The notes below the pieces were generated by a model that made no database searches, was not told the origin of the DNA, and was given only the letters and a program-made list of their open reading frames with translations. 64,000 nucleotides of DNA. Origin: Pedobacter sp. Hv1 (GTDB lineage: Bacteria; Bacteroidota; Bacteroidia; Sphingobacteriales; Sphingobacteriaceae). Shown here piece after piece: positions 55,047 through 63,740 of the stretch. The stretch covers positions 186,001-250,000 of the forward strand of contig NZ_LLWP01000002.1 of assembly GCF_001412215.1 (NCBI RefSeq). The letters run 5' to 3'. Both the position numbers and the translations under genes were made by a program. The first letter of the stretch is position 1, and each line of letters opens with the position of its first letter.

Positions 55047-55916
55047 TTAACCTACAGATCTTAAGAAACCTTTAAGGTCTTGATCTTTAGGCAGAGACAT
55101 TTTCTTTTTTAAACGGTATTTGTGGGTACGCACACTTTCTTGGTTAATTCCCAACAAACTCTTGATATCGTCATTAGACATATTCATCACCAGATAACAA
55201 CAATATTTGAGGTCTATGGCAGTTAACGATGGATATTTTTTGGCCAGCTGCGATAAAAAATAAGGATTGGTCTGCTCAAAATAAACTTTAAAATCTTCCC
55301 ACAGTTTGTGGTCGTGGGCGGCCATTTTAATAGAATTAACAATAGAAGTTAATTCTGCTTTGGTCGGATCGTCAACATTTGGATAAAGATTCGAGATCCG
55401 GTTTTTTATTTTTAGCAATACTTCTACTTTCTGATCGAGCTCTAAAGCATATCTACTCAAGTTTCGATGATTTTCTGGTGGTGCATTTCTAGCTACAGGA
55501 ACTGTAAAATGAGGTTCTTCTACCTTTGGCAAAGGCTTTGACCGCATTAGAAATATAGAATTAACGGTAGAATTGAAATATTCGTTATTGGCCAAATGCT
55601 CTAATGGGTAGGCAAATACAATATTGGTTTGGGTTACACCTAAAATTTCACTCTCAAATTTACGGGTTAGACAAAGAATTGGAATCTCTGGTTTTTTAAC
55701 AAAGATATTAAAGTCGCTCAGCGCATTTTGGTTGTTGCGAAAACACATGATCAATAGATCGGGGTTCATTGATCTGGCAATGGTCATCAGATCAGATGTT
55801 CTGGTCACAGAGATGACATTGGGCACAAAGAAATTAGTGTCCTTTATCCTATTTAAGATAGAGAACATGGTTGTATTGTCATCACAACCAATAACGATCA
55901 GTTTTTCTTCAGCCAC
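55047..55916 (-). CDS. LuxR-type regulator with pseudo-receiver domain, eCIS regulator candidate
   Basis: This 289-residue protein starts at GTG 55916. Residues 1-125 look like a response-regulator receiver fold (EKLIVIGCDDNTTMFSIL; NPDLLIMCFRN). The phospho-acceptor Asp position is C58, and the conserved Lys reads as Tyr (FAYPLEHL). Residues about 225-289 are a LuxR/GerE helix-turn-helix of the Bacteroidota type (FLSQLAKKYPSLTAIDLKY; LLGINQESVRTHKYRLKKKM). It sits directly upstream of, and in the same direction as, the eCIS operon, so it likely controls it without phosphorylation. The target is inferred. Confidence 0.8.
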   Translation of the reverse strand: MAEEKLIVIGCDDNTTMFSILNRIKDTNFFVPNVISVTRTSDLMTIARSMNPDLLIMCFRNNQNALSDFNIFVKKPEIPILCLTRKFESEILGVTQTNIVFAYPLEHLANNEYFNSTVNSIFLMRSKPLPKVEEPHFTVPVARNAPPENHRNLSRYALELDQKVEVLLKIKNRISNLYPNVDDPTKAELTSIVNSIKMAAHDHKLWEDFKVYFEQTNPYFLSQLAKKYPSLTAIDLKYCCYLVMNMSNDDIKSLLGINQESVRTHKYRLKKKMSLPKDQDLKGFLRSVG

Positions 55917-56094
55917 GTTTGGTAGCTAAAAAATTTAATTCCGTTATCCAATTGTATTTGGGATATCGCAATTTATTTCCAGAACTACCTTTTGTATACA
56001 TCCATACCAAAAATGCATCTTGTTTAATGCCATTAACTGGTACCATTAGCGCTAACATATCCATCACCGAGATGGTTGTCAATTTTTTTTTCAT
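55909..56094 (-). CDS. Possible small protein upstream of the LuxR regulator
   Basis: This 61-residue frame (MKKKLTTISVMDMLALMVPVNG...) has an ATG start, and its stop overlaps the GTG of the regulator gene by 8 bp. That overlap is typical of translational coupling. There is no recognised domain or clear signal peptide. It could be a leader ORF that meters regulator translation, or spurious. Confidence 0.4.
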   Translation of the reverse strand: MKKKLTTISVMDMLALMVPVNGIKQDAFLVWMYTKGSSGNKLRYPKYNWITELNFLATKRG

Positions 56095-56450
56095 TTGGAG
56101 AGAGCGTTAAAATTTGACTTAGGATTTATGGACTACATTTCTTTTGTCTTCATGATAAGGTAAATATTTCAACTTATTTGGTATAGGGATATCCGAAACC
56201 ATCTACTCCTTATCCTCTCTCTGGATTTTATCATTTTGATACCAATAATTTGATCAGTTAATTAATTTGTATTGACAGCATAGCACATGGCTATCTATCA
56301 CACATGGGTAGTAGTATTCAAGCAATTTTGCAGCTAAAGTTTAGCCAAAAACAAATTCATGTTCGTACAATTTGCTAGTAAGGGTTTGTAAACGAATTTA
56401 GGTAGCCTGCGCATTTACAAAGAACTTTTTTCTTGAAACTACATATTTAA

Positions 56451-56513
56451 TACATTAACTGCCATTTTTCATACATTAACATCCATATCTTTTAAATTTT
56501 AAGGATATATTTT
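56451..56513 (+). promoter_or_regulatory. LytTR-type tandem site and -7 box
   Basis: TACATTAAC occurs at 56451-56459 and 56472-56480, exactly 21 bp apart. The copies extend to TACATTAACnnCCATnT. A TATATTTT -7-like box follows at 56506-56513, upstream of the LytTR regulator gene. The rest of the 500-bp gap (56095-56596) shows nothing else I can name. Confidence 0.6.
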
Positions 56514-56596
56514 TCATTAAGCAACAGAACTCTAACAAGTTATCTGTACATTAGAATTTAAAATAACAGTAAAGAAGAGTTGGCCCCAAATAACTT

Positions 56597-57328
56597 ATGA
56601 ACCCTACCCAAAAATTCTCTTGTGTAATTGTTGATGATGAACCGCATTGCATTGAAAAGTTAAAAAAATGCATTGCCAACTTGCCTTATCTAGAACTACT
56701 ACATACCTATGATGATCCCTTGGAGGCAATTAAAGAAATTTCGGCTTCAAAAGTACCTATCGATTTTCTTTTATTAGATATTGATATGCCAAAAATATCT
56801 GGGCTAGAGCTTGCTTCGGTGATTAGAGATAAGGTAGACAAGTTGATTTTTGTAACCGGACATGCCAAATACAGCCTACAGGCTTATGATGTGCTTTGTA
56901 ACCAATATCTATTGAAGCCTTTTTCTGAACAAAAGTTTGCAGAAACGATCAATAGGCTAATAGAGCCACCAAAAGAAGAATTTCCTGGGGCTAATAAAGA
57001 TATTCTATTTATCAAATCGGCAAGTAATGGCAAATACCTGCAAGTAAAATGCGATGATATTATTTCTATTAATGCCCTAGAACATTATGTAGTTGTACAG
57101 ACCACGCTTACCCAATATGTACAACATAACTCTATGAAAGATGTTGAATACGCCCTAAGGCACAACAACAATTTTATTCGGGTACATAAATCTCATATTG
57201 TAGCTAAAAAGCACATCCAATCTATTCATGGAAACAATATCGTGCTCACAAATAATTACGAAATTAGCATTGGAACCACATTCAAACAGTCGTTTCAACA
57301 ATTTTTAGGCAGCAATTCTTTAAGTTGA
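56597..57328 (+). CDS. LytTR-family response regulator
   Basis: This 243-residue protein has a receiver domain with D13-D14, phospho-acceptor D61 (LLLDIDMPK), T87 and K107 (LLKPFSE). A LytTR DNA-binding domain follows at about 135-240 (ALEHYVVVQTTLTQYVQHN; FIRVHKSHIVAKKHIQSI). No sensor kinase gene is next to it. Its own leader has a 21-bp-period direct repeat, so it may activate itself, and perhaps the divergent LuxR/eCIS genes or the small gene pair at 9 kb. Those links are inferred. Confidence 0.92.
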   Translation: MNPTQKFSCVIVDDEPHCIEKLKKCIANLPYLELLHTYDDPLEAIKEISASKVPIDFLLLDIDMPKISGLELASVIRDKVDKLIFVTGHAKYSLQAYDVLCNQYLLKPFSEQKFAETINRLIEPPKEEFPGANKDILFIKSASNGKYLQVKCDDIISINALEHYVVVQTTLTQYVQHNSMKDVEYALRHNNNFIRVHKSHIVAKKHIQSIHGNNIVLTNNYEISIGTTFKQSFQQFLGSNSLS

Positions 57329-57418
57329 GTTTCTGTTTTAATTTGTGCCTGCGTTACCCACACCACATTGAAATGGCATGGGTAAACAGGACTTCATCAA
57401 CCAACCAGGTTAAGCCAT

Positions 57419-58150
57419 TTATACCAAACGACGGGCTACTTCATCCCAGTTTACCACCTGCCACCAAGCAGAGATATAGTCGTTTCTTTTGTTCTGATAG
57501 TTGAGGTAATAGGCATGTTCCCACACATCTAGGGCCAACAATGGTTTTCCTTTTACTGGTGCATCGTCCATCAGTGGATTATCTTGATTAGGGGTTGCCG
57601 TAATTTTTAAATTGCCTTAATCATTGATGAGCCAAGCCCAGCCAGAACCAAATTGCCCCAGAGCAGCTTGTGTAAACAATGTTTTAAACTGATCTACAGA
57701 TCCAAATGATTTTTCAATTGCGTTTTTAAGTGCTCCAGATGGTGCGGTGGCATTAGCTGGTTGCATACACTCCCAAAAGAAATTATGGTTCCAAGCACCA
57801 CCTCCATTGTTTCTTAATTTTGCAGATAAACGAGATGTTTGGTTAAAAAAATCAAACTCATTAGCAAAGCTGAGGTTTTCTTTAACCAATGCTTCATTCA
57901 CATTTTTGATATAAGCCGTATGGTGTTTCGAATAGTGGATTTCCATGGTAAGGGCATCAATATAAGGTGCCAAAGCATCGTAGTTATAAGGTAATTTAAC
58001 CTGAGTAAACTGAAACGGTGCTTGCGCATTTGCAGTGCTTACATTTTGAGCACCAAAGGCAGTAAAAACAGAAAGACTTGGCAATACCACTGCGCCTACG
58101 CCAAGGCTAAAGGTCTGTTTTAAAAAAATACGTCTATTTTGCTGATCCAT
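57419..58150 (-). pseudogene. Fe/Mn superoxide dismutase, Tat-type, interrupted by in-frame stop
   Basis: The frame starts MDQQNRRIFLKQTF, a twin-arginine export signal, and encodes a Fe/Mn-SOD (MEIHYSKHHTAYIKNVN; GGAWNHNFFWECM). After 177 residues, GWAWLIND ends at TAA (57619-57617). The same frame then continues for 65 codons with the rest of the enzyme ([48 protein letters not shown]) to TAA 57421-57419. The missing part holds two of the four metal ligands (Asp and His of DVWEH). A single base change (for example CAA or AAA to TAA) explains it. Either the gene is dead or the stop is read through. Confidence 0.88.
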
Positions 58151-58166
58151 ATCTTTAGGTTTAAAT

Positions 58167-58214
58167 CAAATGTAGATTATTATTTATAATTAATCTAAAT
58201 AAACGTTATTTTTG
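58167..58214. promoter_or_regulatory. Divergent SOD/ApbE promoters around a 23-bp palindrome
   Basis: TTATTTA (58180-58186) and TAAATAA (58196-58202) flank a 9-bp centre. A minus-strand -7 box, TACATTTG (58174-58167), and a plus-strand -7 box, TATTTTTG (58207-58214), lie 5 and 4 bp from its two ends. Binding would control both promoters. The AT-rich palindrome resembles Fur-type boxes of Bacteroidota (inferred). Confidence 0.65.
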
Positions 58215-58246
58215 TTCAAATTATTATCCAAAACGTTGAATTGAAC

Positions 58247-59236
58247 ATGAAAAAGCTTTTATTGATTGCCCTACTCCTTTCTAGTCTTACATCTTTTTCG
58301 CAGGTATTGAGAAAGAGAGCGGTAACCCTAATGGGCAGCAGGTTCGACATTACCATTATTGACAAAGACTCTGCTGCCGCAGAAGCCAATATCGATGTGG
58401 TAATTGCAGAAGTAACCAGGATAGAAAACCTCATCTCAGATTGGCGTCCTTATACACAAGTATCTAAAGTCAATCAAAATGCAGGCATTGCCCCTGTTAA
58501 AGTAGACAAAGAAGTTTTTGAGCTTACCCAAAGGGCAATTAAATTATCTAAACTTACTGGTGGCGCTTTCGACATCAGCTTTGCTGCGATGGATAGGATC
58601 TGGAAATTTGATGGTTCTATGGTAAAAATGCCTACACCAGAGGCCATAAAAAAATCGGTTGAAAAAGTGGGCTACCAAAACATCATCTTAGACCAAAAGA
58701 ACAGCACCATTTTTTTGAAACTAAAAGGGATGAAAATTGGCTTTGGTGCATTGGGAGAGGGTTATGCTGCCGATAGATGCAGAGAAATGATGTTGGCCAA
58801 AGGGGTGAAAGCTGGTATTGTAAATGGATCTGGCGATATGAACACTTGGGGCAAACAACCCGATGGTACACCATGGAATATTGGCATTACCAATCCAAAA
58901 AACACAAACGAGCTTATGGCGATAGTTCCTTTAGCACATGGAGCAGTAGTTACCTCTGGTAGTTACGAGAAGTTTGTGGTGTTTAATGGCAAACGATATG
59001 CACACATTATCAACCCTAAAACTGGTTACCCTGCTACAGGCTTATGCAGCGTTACTGTTTTTGGCCCTAGTGCCGAAATGGCAAATGGATTGAGTACTTC
59101 TATTATGGTAATGGGTAAAAAGGCAGGTCTGCAGTTGTTGAAACGTTATCCAAAAATGAGCTGTATCTTGATTACAGATGAGGGGAAGACTTATACTTCA
59201 CCAAATTTGAACATCTCGAAATATTTGGTCAAATAA
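58247..59236 (+). CDS. apbE: ApbE-type FAD:protein FMN transferase
   Basis: The start was set at ATG 58247 (MKKLLLIALLLSSLTSFSQ signal peptide), since the in-frame TTG upstream is unlikely. The 329-residue protein has the ApbE fold: TLMGSRFDITI, SDWRPYTQVSKVN, GFGALGEGYAADR, NGSGDMNTWG, TSGSYEKF and the HIINPKTGYP loop. It moves FMN from FAD to Thr/Ser of exported redox proteins. The nearby DUF2271 protein with a TGAS motif is a plausible substrate. It converges on the electron-transfer operon. Confidence 0.93.
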   Translation: MKKLLLIALLLSSLTSFSQVLRKRAVTLMGSRFDITIIDKDSAAAEANIDVVIAEVTRIENLISDWRPYTQVSKVNQNAGIAPVKVDKEVFELTQRAIKLSKLTGGAFDISFAAMDRIWKFDGSMVKMPTPEAIKKSVEKVGYQNIILDQKNSTIFLKLKGMKIGFGALGEGYAADRCREMMLAKGVKAGIVNGSGDMNTWGKQPDGTPWNIGITNPKNTNELMAIVPLAHGAVVTSGSYEKFVVFNGKRYAHIINPKTGYPATGLCSVTVFGPSAEMANGLSTSIMVMGKKAGLQLLKRYPKMSCILITDEGKTYTSPNLNISKYLVK

Positions 59237-59247
59237 AGTTAAAACAA

Positions 59248-59283
59248 AAAGCGTGGTTCGTGTCACCACGAACCACGCTTTTG
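59248..59283. terminator. Bidirectional intrinsic terminator
   Basis: AAAGCGTGGTTCGTG and CACGAACCACGCTTT form a perfect 15-bp stem with a 4-6-nt loop between convergent genes. Confidence 0.9.
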
Positions 59284-59294
59284 ACATGAAATAC

Positions 59295-61490
59295 TTAATA
59301 ACAATCCATCAATATCCGATTGTGCGATTGATAATAACTTACTTCTTTATTGTCGCTTTGCTGGAAGATGGTTTCCAATAGTTCAATTACATCTTTTTGC
59401 ATGGCCAATGAGCCACAGATCATGATCACTCCGTCTTTTTGCATGGCTTCTGCTATCAAATCTTTATCGCGACGTACCAGATCGTTTACATATTGTTTAT
59501 TGCCCTCTCTAGAGTAGGCTAAATTTAAACTCTGCAGTTTCTGATTGGCTAAATTTTTATCCATAGCCTCCTGATAAAGCTCAAACGAAGTAGCTGCCCT
59601 GAAACCGCAATACAAATGGCAGTTTACTTTTTTATGGTTATCGTCAATCATTCCCAAAAACGGTGCAATACCTGTTCCATTAGAGATCATGATCACTGTG
59701 GATGCTTTTTTAGGGAAATTAAAATGTGGATTAGGATTGATGCTGGCTTTAATGGTTTGCCCAGGTTCAAGTTGGTACAAATAGCCAGAGCCTAAACCAT
59801 TGGCGTGTAGTTTTACACTTAATTGTACAGCCTTATTTACTTTACCTATCGAATACAAACGTTCTCTATGGTCGCTTGCAGGGTAGATTGCCAAAAGGTC
59901 GCCCGAGGTAAAGCGAAGTCTGCGCTTAGGTTTCAGATGGATCAAAAATGAGCCCTCTTCATGAGCAATGGTTGTTTTTTCTGTTACCATTAGTTTTTGC
60001 AAACGTTTTGGTTTGATGGCAAACAATTTAGGAGAAACCTCAAATGGCATTGCTGTTTTTTGTGACCAAAGCGTAGCCCATTGACCAAATTCTTCAGGAG
60101 ATTTATCATTAACGGTATGTATTTCTAACAAAGGTGTTGCCCACTCTTGTACAGACAATGCATTATTGATCTCAAAGGCATATTTACAAAAATCGGGATA
60201 AGATTTTGAGCCGAAACCTAATACCGAAAAATCAACTTTTAAAGGTTGTGGATATTTTTTAAGCAGCTCCATAAATTTATTGGCATTCGTGGGTGCATCA
60301 CCCAAACCATAAGTAGCGGTCAATACAATTAAATGCTCTGCCTTGGCAAAAACCGAATAATTATTCAACTCTGTTAAGAAACATTTTTCTCCATTTTTGA
60401 TCAGTTGTTGATAAATGGCTTTGGCAAAACGATTGGTAGTGCCATTTTCAGAACCTACCAAAATGATATAGTTACATTCGTCCTTTTTGTATTTGTTTCT
60501 AACATTCCCTGCTCTGCGCTTTAAGGTAATGGCAAAACCAGAATAGATAAAAAACAAAATATTGGCCGAAGCAATAGCCAAAACAATGGCCCATACCGCA
60601 TTGATTCTGCCAGTATGTAAATCAAGGCTTAAATTGGTTAACAGCACAGTTGTAGGGTATAATACTTCGGTAAGGGTATCGCCAGTAACCTGATTAACTG
60701 TTAACTCCCGATCTTTTAACTTCAGTGTAAAATAATCTTCTACATCTTCTGAAAACGGAAATTCTATAGAGTTGACTTCCGATAAATGGATGTTTTTAAA
60801 AATAGAAAAATCTGCTAGCTTTTTTTCAGGCTTTGACTTAATCGCATCAAAATCTACTTTTTGTGATACGGTAAAATCGGGGATGATTTTAAAACGTACC
60901 AACGATAAATAAGTTCCGCTAAGGGTGATGATGAGAATCGGGATCAACAGCAAACGCCCTAAGGTAACATGGTAGTATTGTGCAAAGTTTTCTCTTACAA
61001 TTTTGGTAAAGAAGCGTTTAATACCTCTTTGCCTTTGGATAATGAGCACAATACCCGAAACGGTAATCAATAATAACAAAAAGGCTGTAAGACCGATAAA
61101 GAACCGACCCAATTCATTTAAAAAAAGAGAACGGTGAAAAGAAGTTACCCACTGAAAAAATTCACTTTTCTTTTGCGGAACACCTAAACTTTTACCTGTT
61201 CTTGGGTCAACGTAAACTGTTACATCATCACCATTTAGGTCAATACCTTTTACCACTACAAATTGATTGGCATCAACAGTTACATCGGTAATTTCTTCAA
61301 AACTTTTTTTAAGTGCAGGTATGGCTTCGGCCAGGGTAACCTGATTAAAATTCTCCACCTTGTATGGCAGTGTCTTTATTGAAACTGGCTCAAAAGCAAG
61401 GATAATTCCTGTAATGGAAGCCAATGCAATGATAAGAAAAGAAGATAAAGCCAAAACTAAATGGCTATATCTCCAAATTGAAATCGTCAT
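59295..61490 (-). CDS. PepSY-flavodoxin-ferredoxin reductase fusion (transmembrane diflavin reductase)
   Basis: This 731-residue protein has PepSY-type membrane helices at both ends of a periplasmic region (1-345; LVLALSSFLIIALASITGI, FIGLTAFLLLLITVSGIVLII). A flavodoxin domain follows at about 350-480 (ILVGSENGTTNRFAKAIY; TATYGLGDAPTNANKF). An FNR-type FAD/NADPH part comes last at about 510-731 (RERLYSIGKV; MISNGTGIAPFLGMI). It takes electrons from NAD(P)H through FAD and FMN to the periplasm, probably to reduce ferric chelates or the DUF2271 protein. It lies 14 bp after the DUF2271 gene. Confidence 0.88.
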   Translation of the reverse strand: MTISIWRYSHLVLALSSFLIIALASITGIILAFEPVSIKTLPYKVENFNQVTLAEAIPALKKSFEEITDVTVDANQFVVVKGIDLNGDDVTVYVDPRTGKSLGVPQKKSEFFQWVTSFHRSLFLNELGRFFIGLTAFLLLLITVSGIVLIIQRQRGIKRFFTKIVRENFAQYYHVTLGRLLLIPILIITLSGTYLSLVRFKIIPDFTVSQKVDFDAIKSKPEKKLADFSIFKNIHLSEVNSIEFPFSEDVEDYFTLKLKDRELTVNQVTGDTLTEVLYPTTVLLTNLSLDLHTGRINAVWAIVLAIASANILFFIYSGFAITLKRRAGNVRNKYKKDECNYIILVGSENGTTNRFAKAIYQQLIKNGEKCFLTELNNYSVFAKAEHLIVLTATYGLGDAPTNANKFMELLKKYPQPLKVDFSVLGFGSKSYPDFCKYAFEINNALSVQEWATPLLEIHTVNDKSPEEFGQWATLWSQKTAMPFEVSPKLFAIKPKRLQKLMVTEKTTIAHEEGSFLIHLKPKRRLRFTSGDLLAIYPASDHRERLYSIGKVNKAVQLSVKLHANGLGSGYLYQLEPGQTIKASINPNPHFNFPKKASTVIMISNGTGIAPFLGMIDDNHKKVNCHLYCGFRAATSFELYQEAMDKNLANQKLQSLNLAYSREGNKQYVNDLVRRDKDLIAEAMQKDGVIMICGSLAMQKDVIELLETIFQQSDNKEVSYYQSHNRILMDCY

Positions 61491-61504
61491 ATGTTCAGTT
61501 ACTC

Positions 61505-61996
61505 TTAATTCGCACTAAATCTTACGTAACGGATATAGTTTGTTCCTTCGGTTTTTCCAGAAAGCCCTTCTTTGGTTAATGGAATTTCGATGTCTTTTAC
61601 ATGGTACTCCTTATCTTCTACTGCAGTTTCGAATCTCAGTTTATAACCAGCATTGATTTTCGAATCCTCTATTTCAAAAGTGGTTACACTACGGTCTCCA
61701 CCCGCTACAGATGCACCAGTAATGGCACTGATGTTGGCTGGTTTTTTGGTGTTAAACTTGTGCCATTCTTTGATATGGGTATACCATTTTTTATCGGGTC
61801 CCATTACATATAAGGTTTTCTCGTAAGCACCAGCGGGGTTAACTAAAGAAACTACGATATAGGCTGCCTCGCCAACGTAATTGGTCATTTGTACCATGCA
61901 TTTGTATTTGGTAACGCCTGGTTTTTGTGCGGCTGAGGTAAAAGGGATCATGAAGACTAAAGCAATTGCTAGGACTATTTTATTAAGGTTATTCAT
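61505..61996 (-). CDS. DUF2271 exported protein, predicted flavinylated
   Basis: This 163-residue protein has a signal peptide (to about 23). The DUF2271 beta-sandwich has a SAITGAS motif at 90-96, close to the D/S-x-x-T-G-A-S/T acceptor motif of ApbE substrates, so S96 is a candidate site for covalent FMN. DUF2271 has been linked to flavin-based extracytosolic electron transfer together with PepSY reductases and ApbE. Here all three are present. It lies 2 bp after the ankyrin gene. Confidence 0.75.
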   Translation of the reverse strand: MNNLNKIVLAIALVFMIPFTSAAQKPGVTKYKCMVQMTNYVGEAAYIVVSLVNPAGAYEKTLYVMGPDKKWYTHIKEWHKFNTKKPANISAITGASVAGGDRSVTTFEIEDSKINAGYKLRFETAVEDKEYHVKDIEIPLTKEGLSGKTEGTNYIRYVRFSAN

Positions 61997-61998
61997 AT

Positions 61999-63471
61999 CT
62001 ATTTTAAAAAATCAATTGAGATGTGTTGTTTAGTTAAGTATTCGTTTTCGTGGGCCAAATCAAATGCCGTTTCTTTAAAGTCGGTTGTCACGTCTTTTTT
62101 TGCACCAATAGCCAGCAAATATTTAAGAATGGTATCGTCTTTGGCTGTCATGGCTGCTTTATGCAATGGCGCCAAACCTTCTTTGTTTTTAGCGTTTACA
62201 TCTACTTTAAAACCTTCAATCCGTTTCAGTAAAGGCAAACCGTTTCTTACCAGCACAAGGTGATATAAAGTATTGCCATTGCCCTGTGTTGCAGCAATAT
62301 CAAAACCTTTGTCTTGCAATACTTTCAATTTGGCTTCAAAAGCTTCTGGTCTTTGTGCATTGTACGATGGCACCAAATAATAAGCAAGGTTATAGCCATC
62401 GGCATCAATAACCTTTACGTCTGCGCCTTTTTCAATCAATAGTTTGACCACTTCTGGTGTATTTCTACGCACCGCCATGGCCAAAGCAGAAGTTCCTTTT
62501 TTGTTTGTTTGGTTAATGTTCTTTACCATAGGAAGCAACATTGTTATACTTTCAACCGATGTATTTGCACTGGCCGCATTCATAAATGGAGTTATCCCAT
62601 CATTGTTAGGCTGATTGATATCCAAACCTTTGGCCAAGAAATAGTTGATGATCTCGTCCTGTTTTGCACGTCTGGCTACATAGTGAAGCGCATTATCGCC
62701 ATTGGCATTGCTTGCTTTAGGATCTAATTTCAATTCTTCTAAATATTGGTATACCTCTAATGAATTGCTTCCGGCACGAGAGCCAATACTAGCCGTAACC
62801 ATCGCATTTGGGCTATACTTCACTCCTTTTGCTACCAAGGCTTTCAATACTGGAACCGTTGCCGATCTCAGCGCAAAATCAAAAGCGGTATTACCTGTTG
62901 AGTCTGTACTTTTTACATCTACTCCTTTTGCTATGAAATAGCTGATGAGCGAAAAATCTTTATCGTATGGGGCTACCAATAACAAGGCGTTGGCCCCACC
63001 ACGTACACGTTCTTTTTTAGGATCTGAACCTTGACTGATGCAAATGTCGTATACCTTTGTATTGGTTTGTCCGCCAGATGCGGCATAAGTTAAAACGGTA
63101 TAACCAACTTCATCTTTAACGTTCACTTTAGCGCCTTTAGCAATCAAATACTCCATTAGTGTTACATTGCCTCTAAGGGCTGCCCAAAACATATAGGTAC
63201 GACCATTATTGATGATTTTATTTACATTGTTTCCATTTTGTGTTAAAAGAAACTGGATAGACTCGTTGGCAGCTTGTGCATTGATCGCTGTAACCACTGC
63301 ATCAGCACCTTGTGTATTTTGCTCAGATGGGCTGTTACCTTTAGCAATTTCGGCTTTGATTCTTTCTAAAGTTGGGCTCTCCTTCCAGAAAGCCTGGTCG
63401 TGAAAAACATTTTTTTGTCCATACACGGACAAAGAGAGGAGGGTAAGTAGGGTGAAAACGATTTTTCTCAT
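61999..63471 (-). CDS. Exported ankyrin-repeat protein
   Basis: This 490-residue protein has a signal peptide (MRKIVFTLLTLLSLSVYGQ) and about 11-12 ankyrin repeats (TLMEYLIAKGAKVNVKDEVG; TPEVVKLLIEKGADVKVIDA; APLHKAAMTAKDDTILKYLL). It is the first gene of the operon with DUF2271 and the diflavin reductase, and probably binds partner proteins in the periplasm. Ankyrin-catalase-type pairings are known in other bacteria, but no catalase is present here. Its promoter carries the shared palindrome. Confidence 0.88.
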   Translation of the reverse strand: MRKIVFTLLTLLSLSVYGQKNVFHDQAFWKESPTLERIKAEIAKGNSPSEQNTQGADAVVTAINAQAANESIQFLLTQNGNNVNKIINNGRTYMFWAALRGNVTLMEYLIAKGAKVNVKDEVGYTVLTYAASGGQTNTKVYDICISQGSDPKKERVRGGANALLLVAPYDKDFSLISYFIAKGVDVKSTDSTGNTAFDFALRSATVPVLKALVAKGVKYSPNAMVTASIGSRAGSNSLEVYQYLEELKLDPKASNANGDNALHYVARRAKQDEIINYFLAKGLDINQPNNDGITPFMNAASANTSVESITMLLPMVKNINQTNKKGTSALAMAVRRNTPEVVKLLIEKGADVKVIDADGYNLAYYLVPSYNAQRPEAFEAKLKVLQDKGFDIAATQGNGNTLYHLVLVRNGLPLLKRIEGFKVDVNAKNKEGLAPLHKAAMTAKDDTILKYLLAIGAKKDVTTDFKETAFDLAHENEYLTKQHISIDFLK

Positions 63472-63532
63472 TGTTTGTGATCTATTTTTTTAATGAAGAT
63501 GGGCTAGCATAGGTGGAGATGAATGCGCTCAG

Positions 63533-63560
63533 CAAATTTAATAAGAATTAGTCTAAATAA
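63533..63560 (-). promoter_or_regulatory. Ankyrin/diflavin operon promoter with the shared palindrome
   Basis: On the minus strand, TTATTTAGA then CTAATTCTTATTAA (63560-63538) matches 19 of 23 positions of the SOD/ApbE palindrome in the reverse orientation. A perfect -7 box, TAAATTTG (63540-63533), overlaps its end. The 270-bp gap upstream of the gene otherwise holds only a terminator. Confidence 0.6.
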
Positions 63561-63682
63561 GAATAGTGTTAGAAAAAATTAAACCTCATTTGTTCAATGC
63601 GTGGTGTTTCATCACTTCTTTTTTACAAAACAGGTCAAAAAACAAGCTTTAGGAGGTATTGACTACATCGCAGGGGTATAAA

Positions 63683-63713
63683 AAAAGGATTGCCTGTATC
63701 AAGCAATCCTTTT
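63683..63713 (-). terminator. Intrinsic terminator of the MFP gene
   Basis: AAAAGGATTGC and GCAATCCTTTT form an 11-bp stem with a 9-nt loop. Minus-strand sequence after it is T-rich (TTTTATACC). Confidence 0.78.
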
Positions 63714-63740
63714 GGTTTTTAATTTGTTGTAACGCTACAA

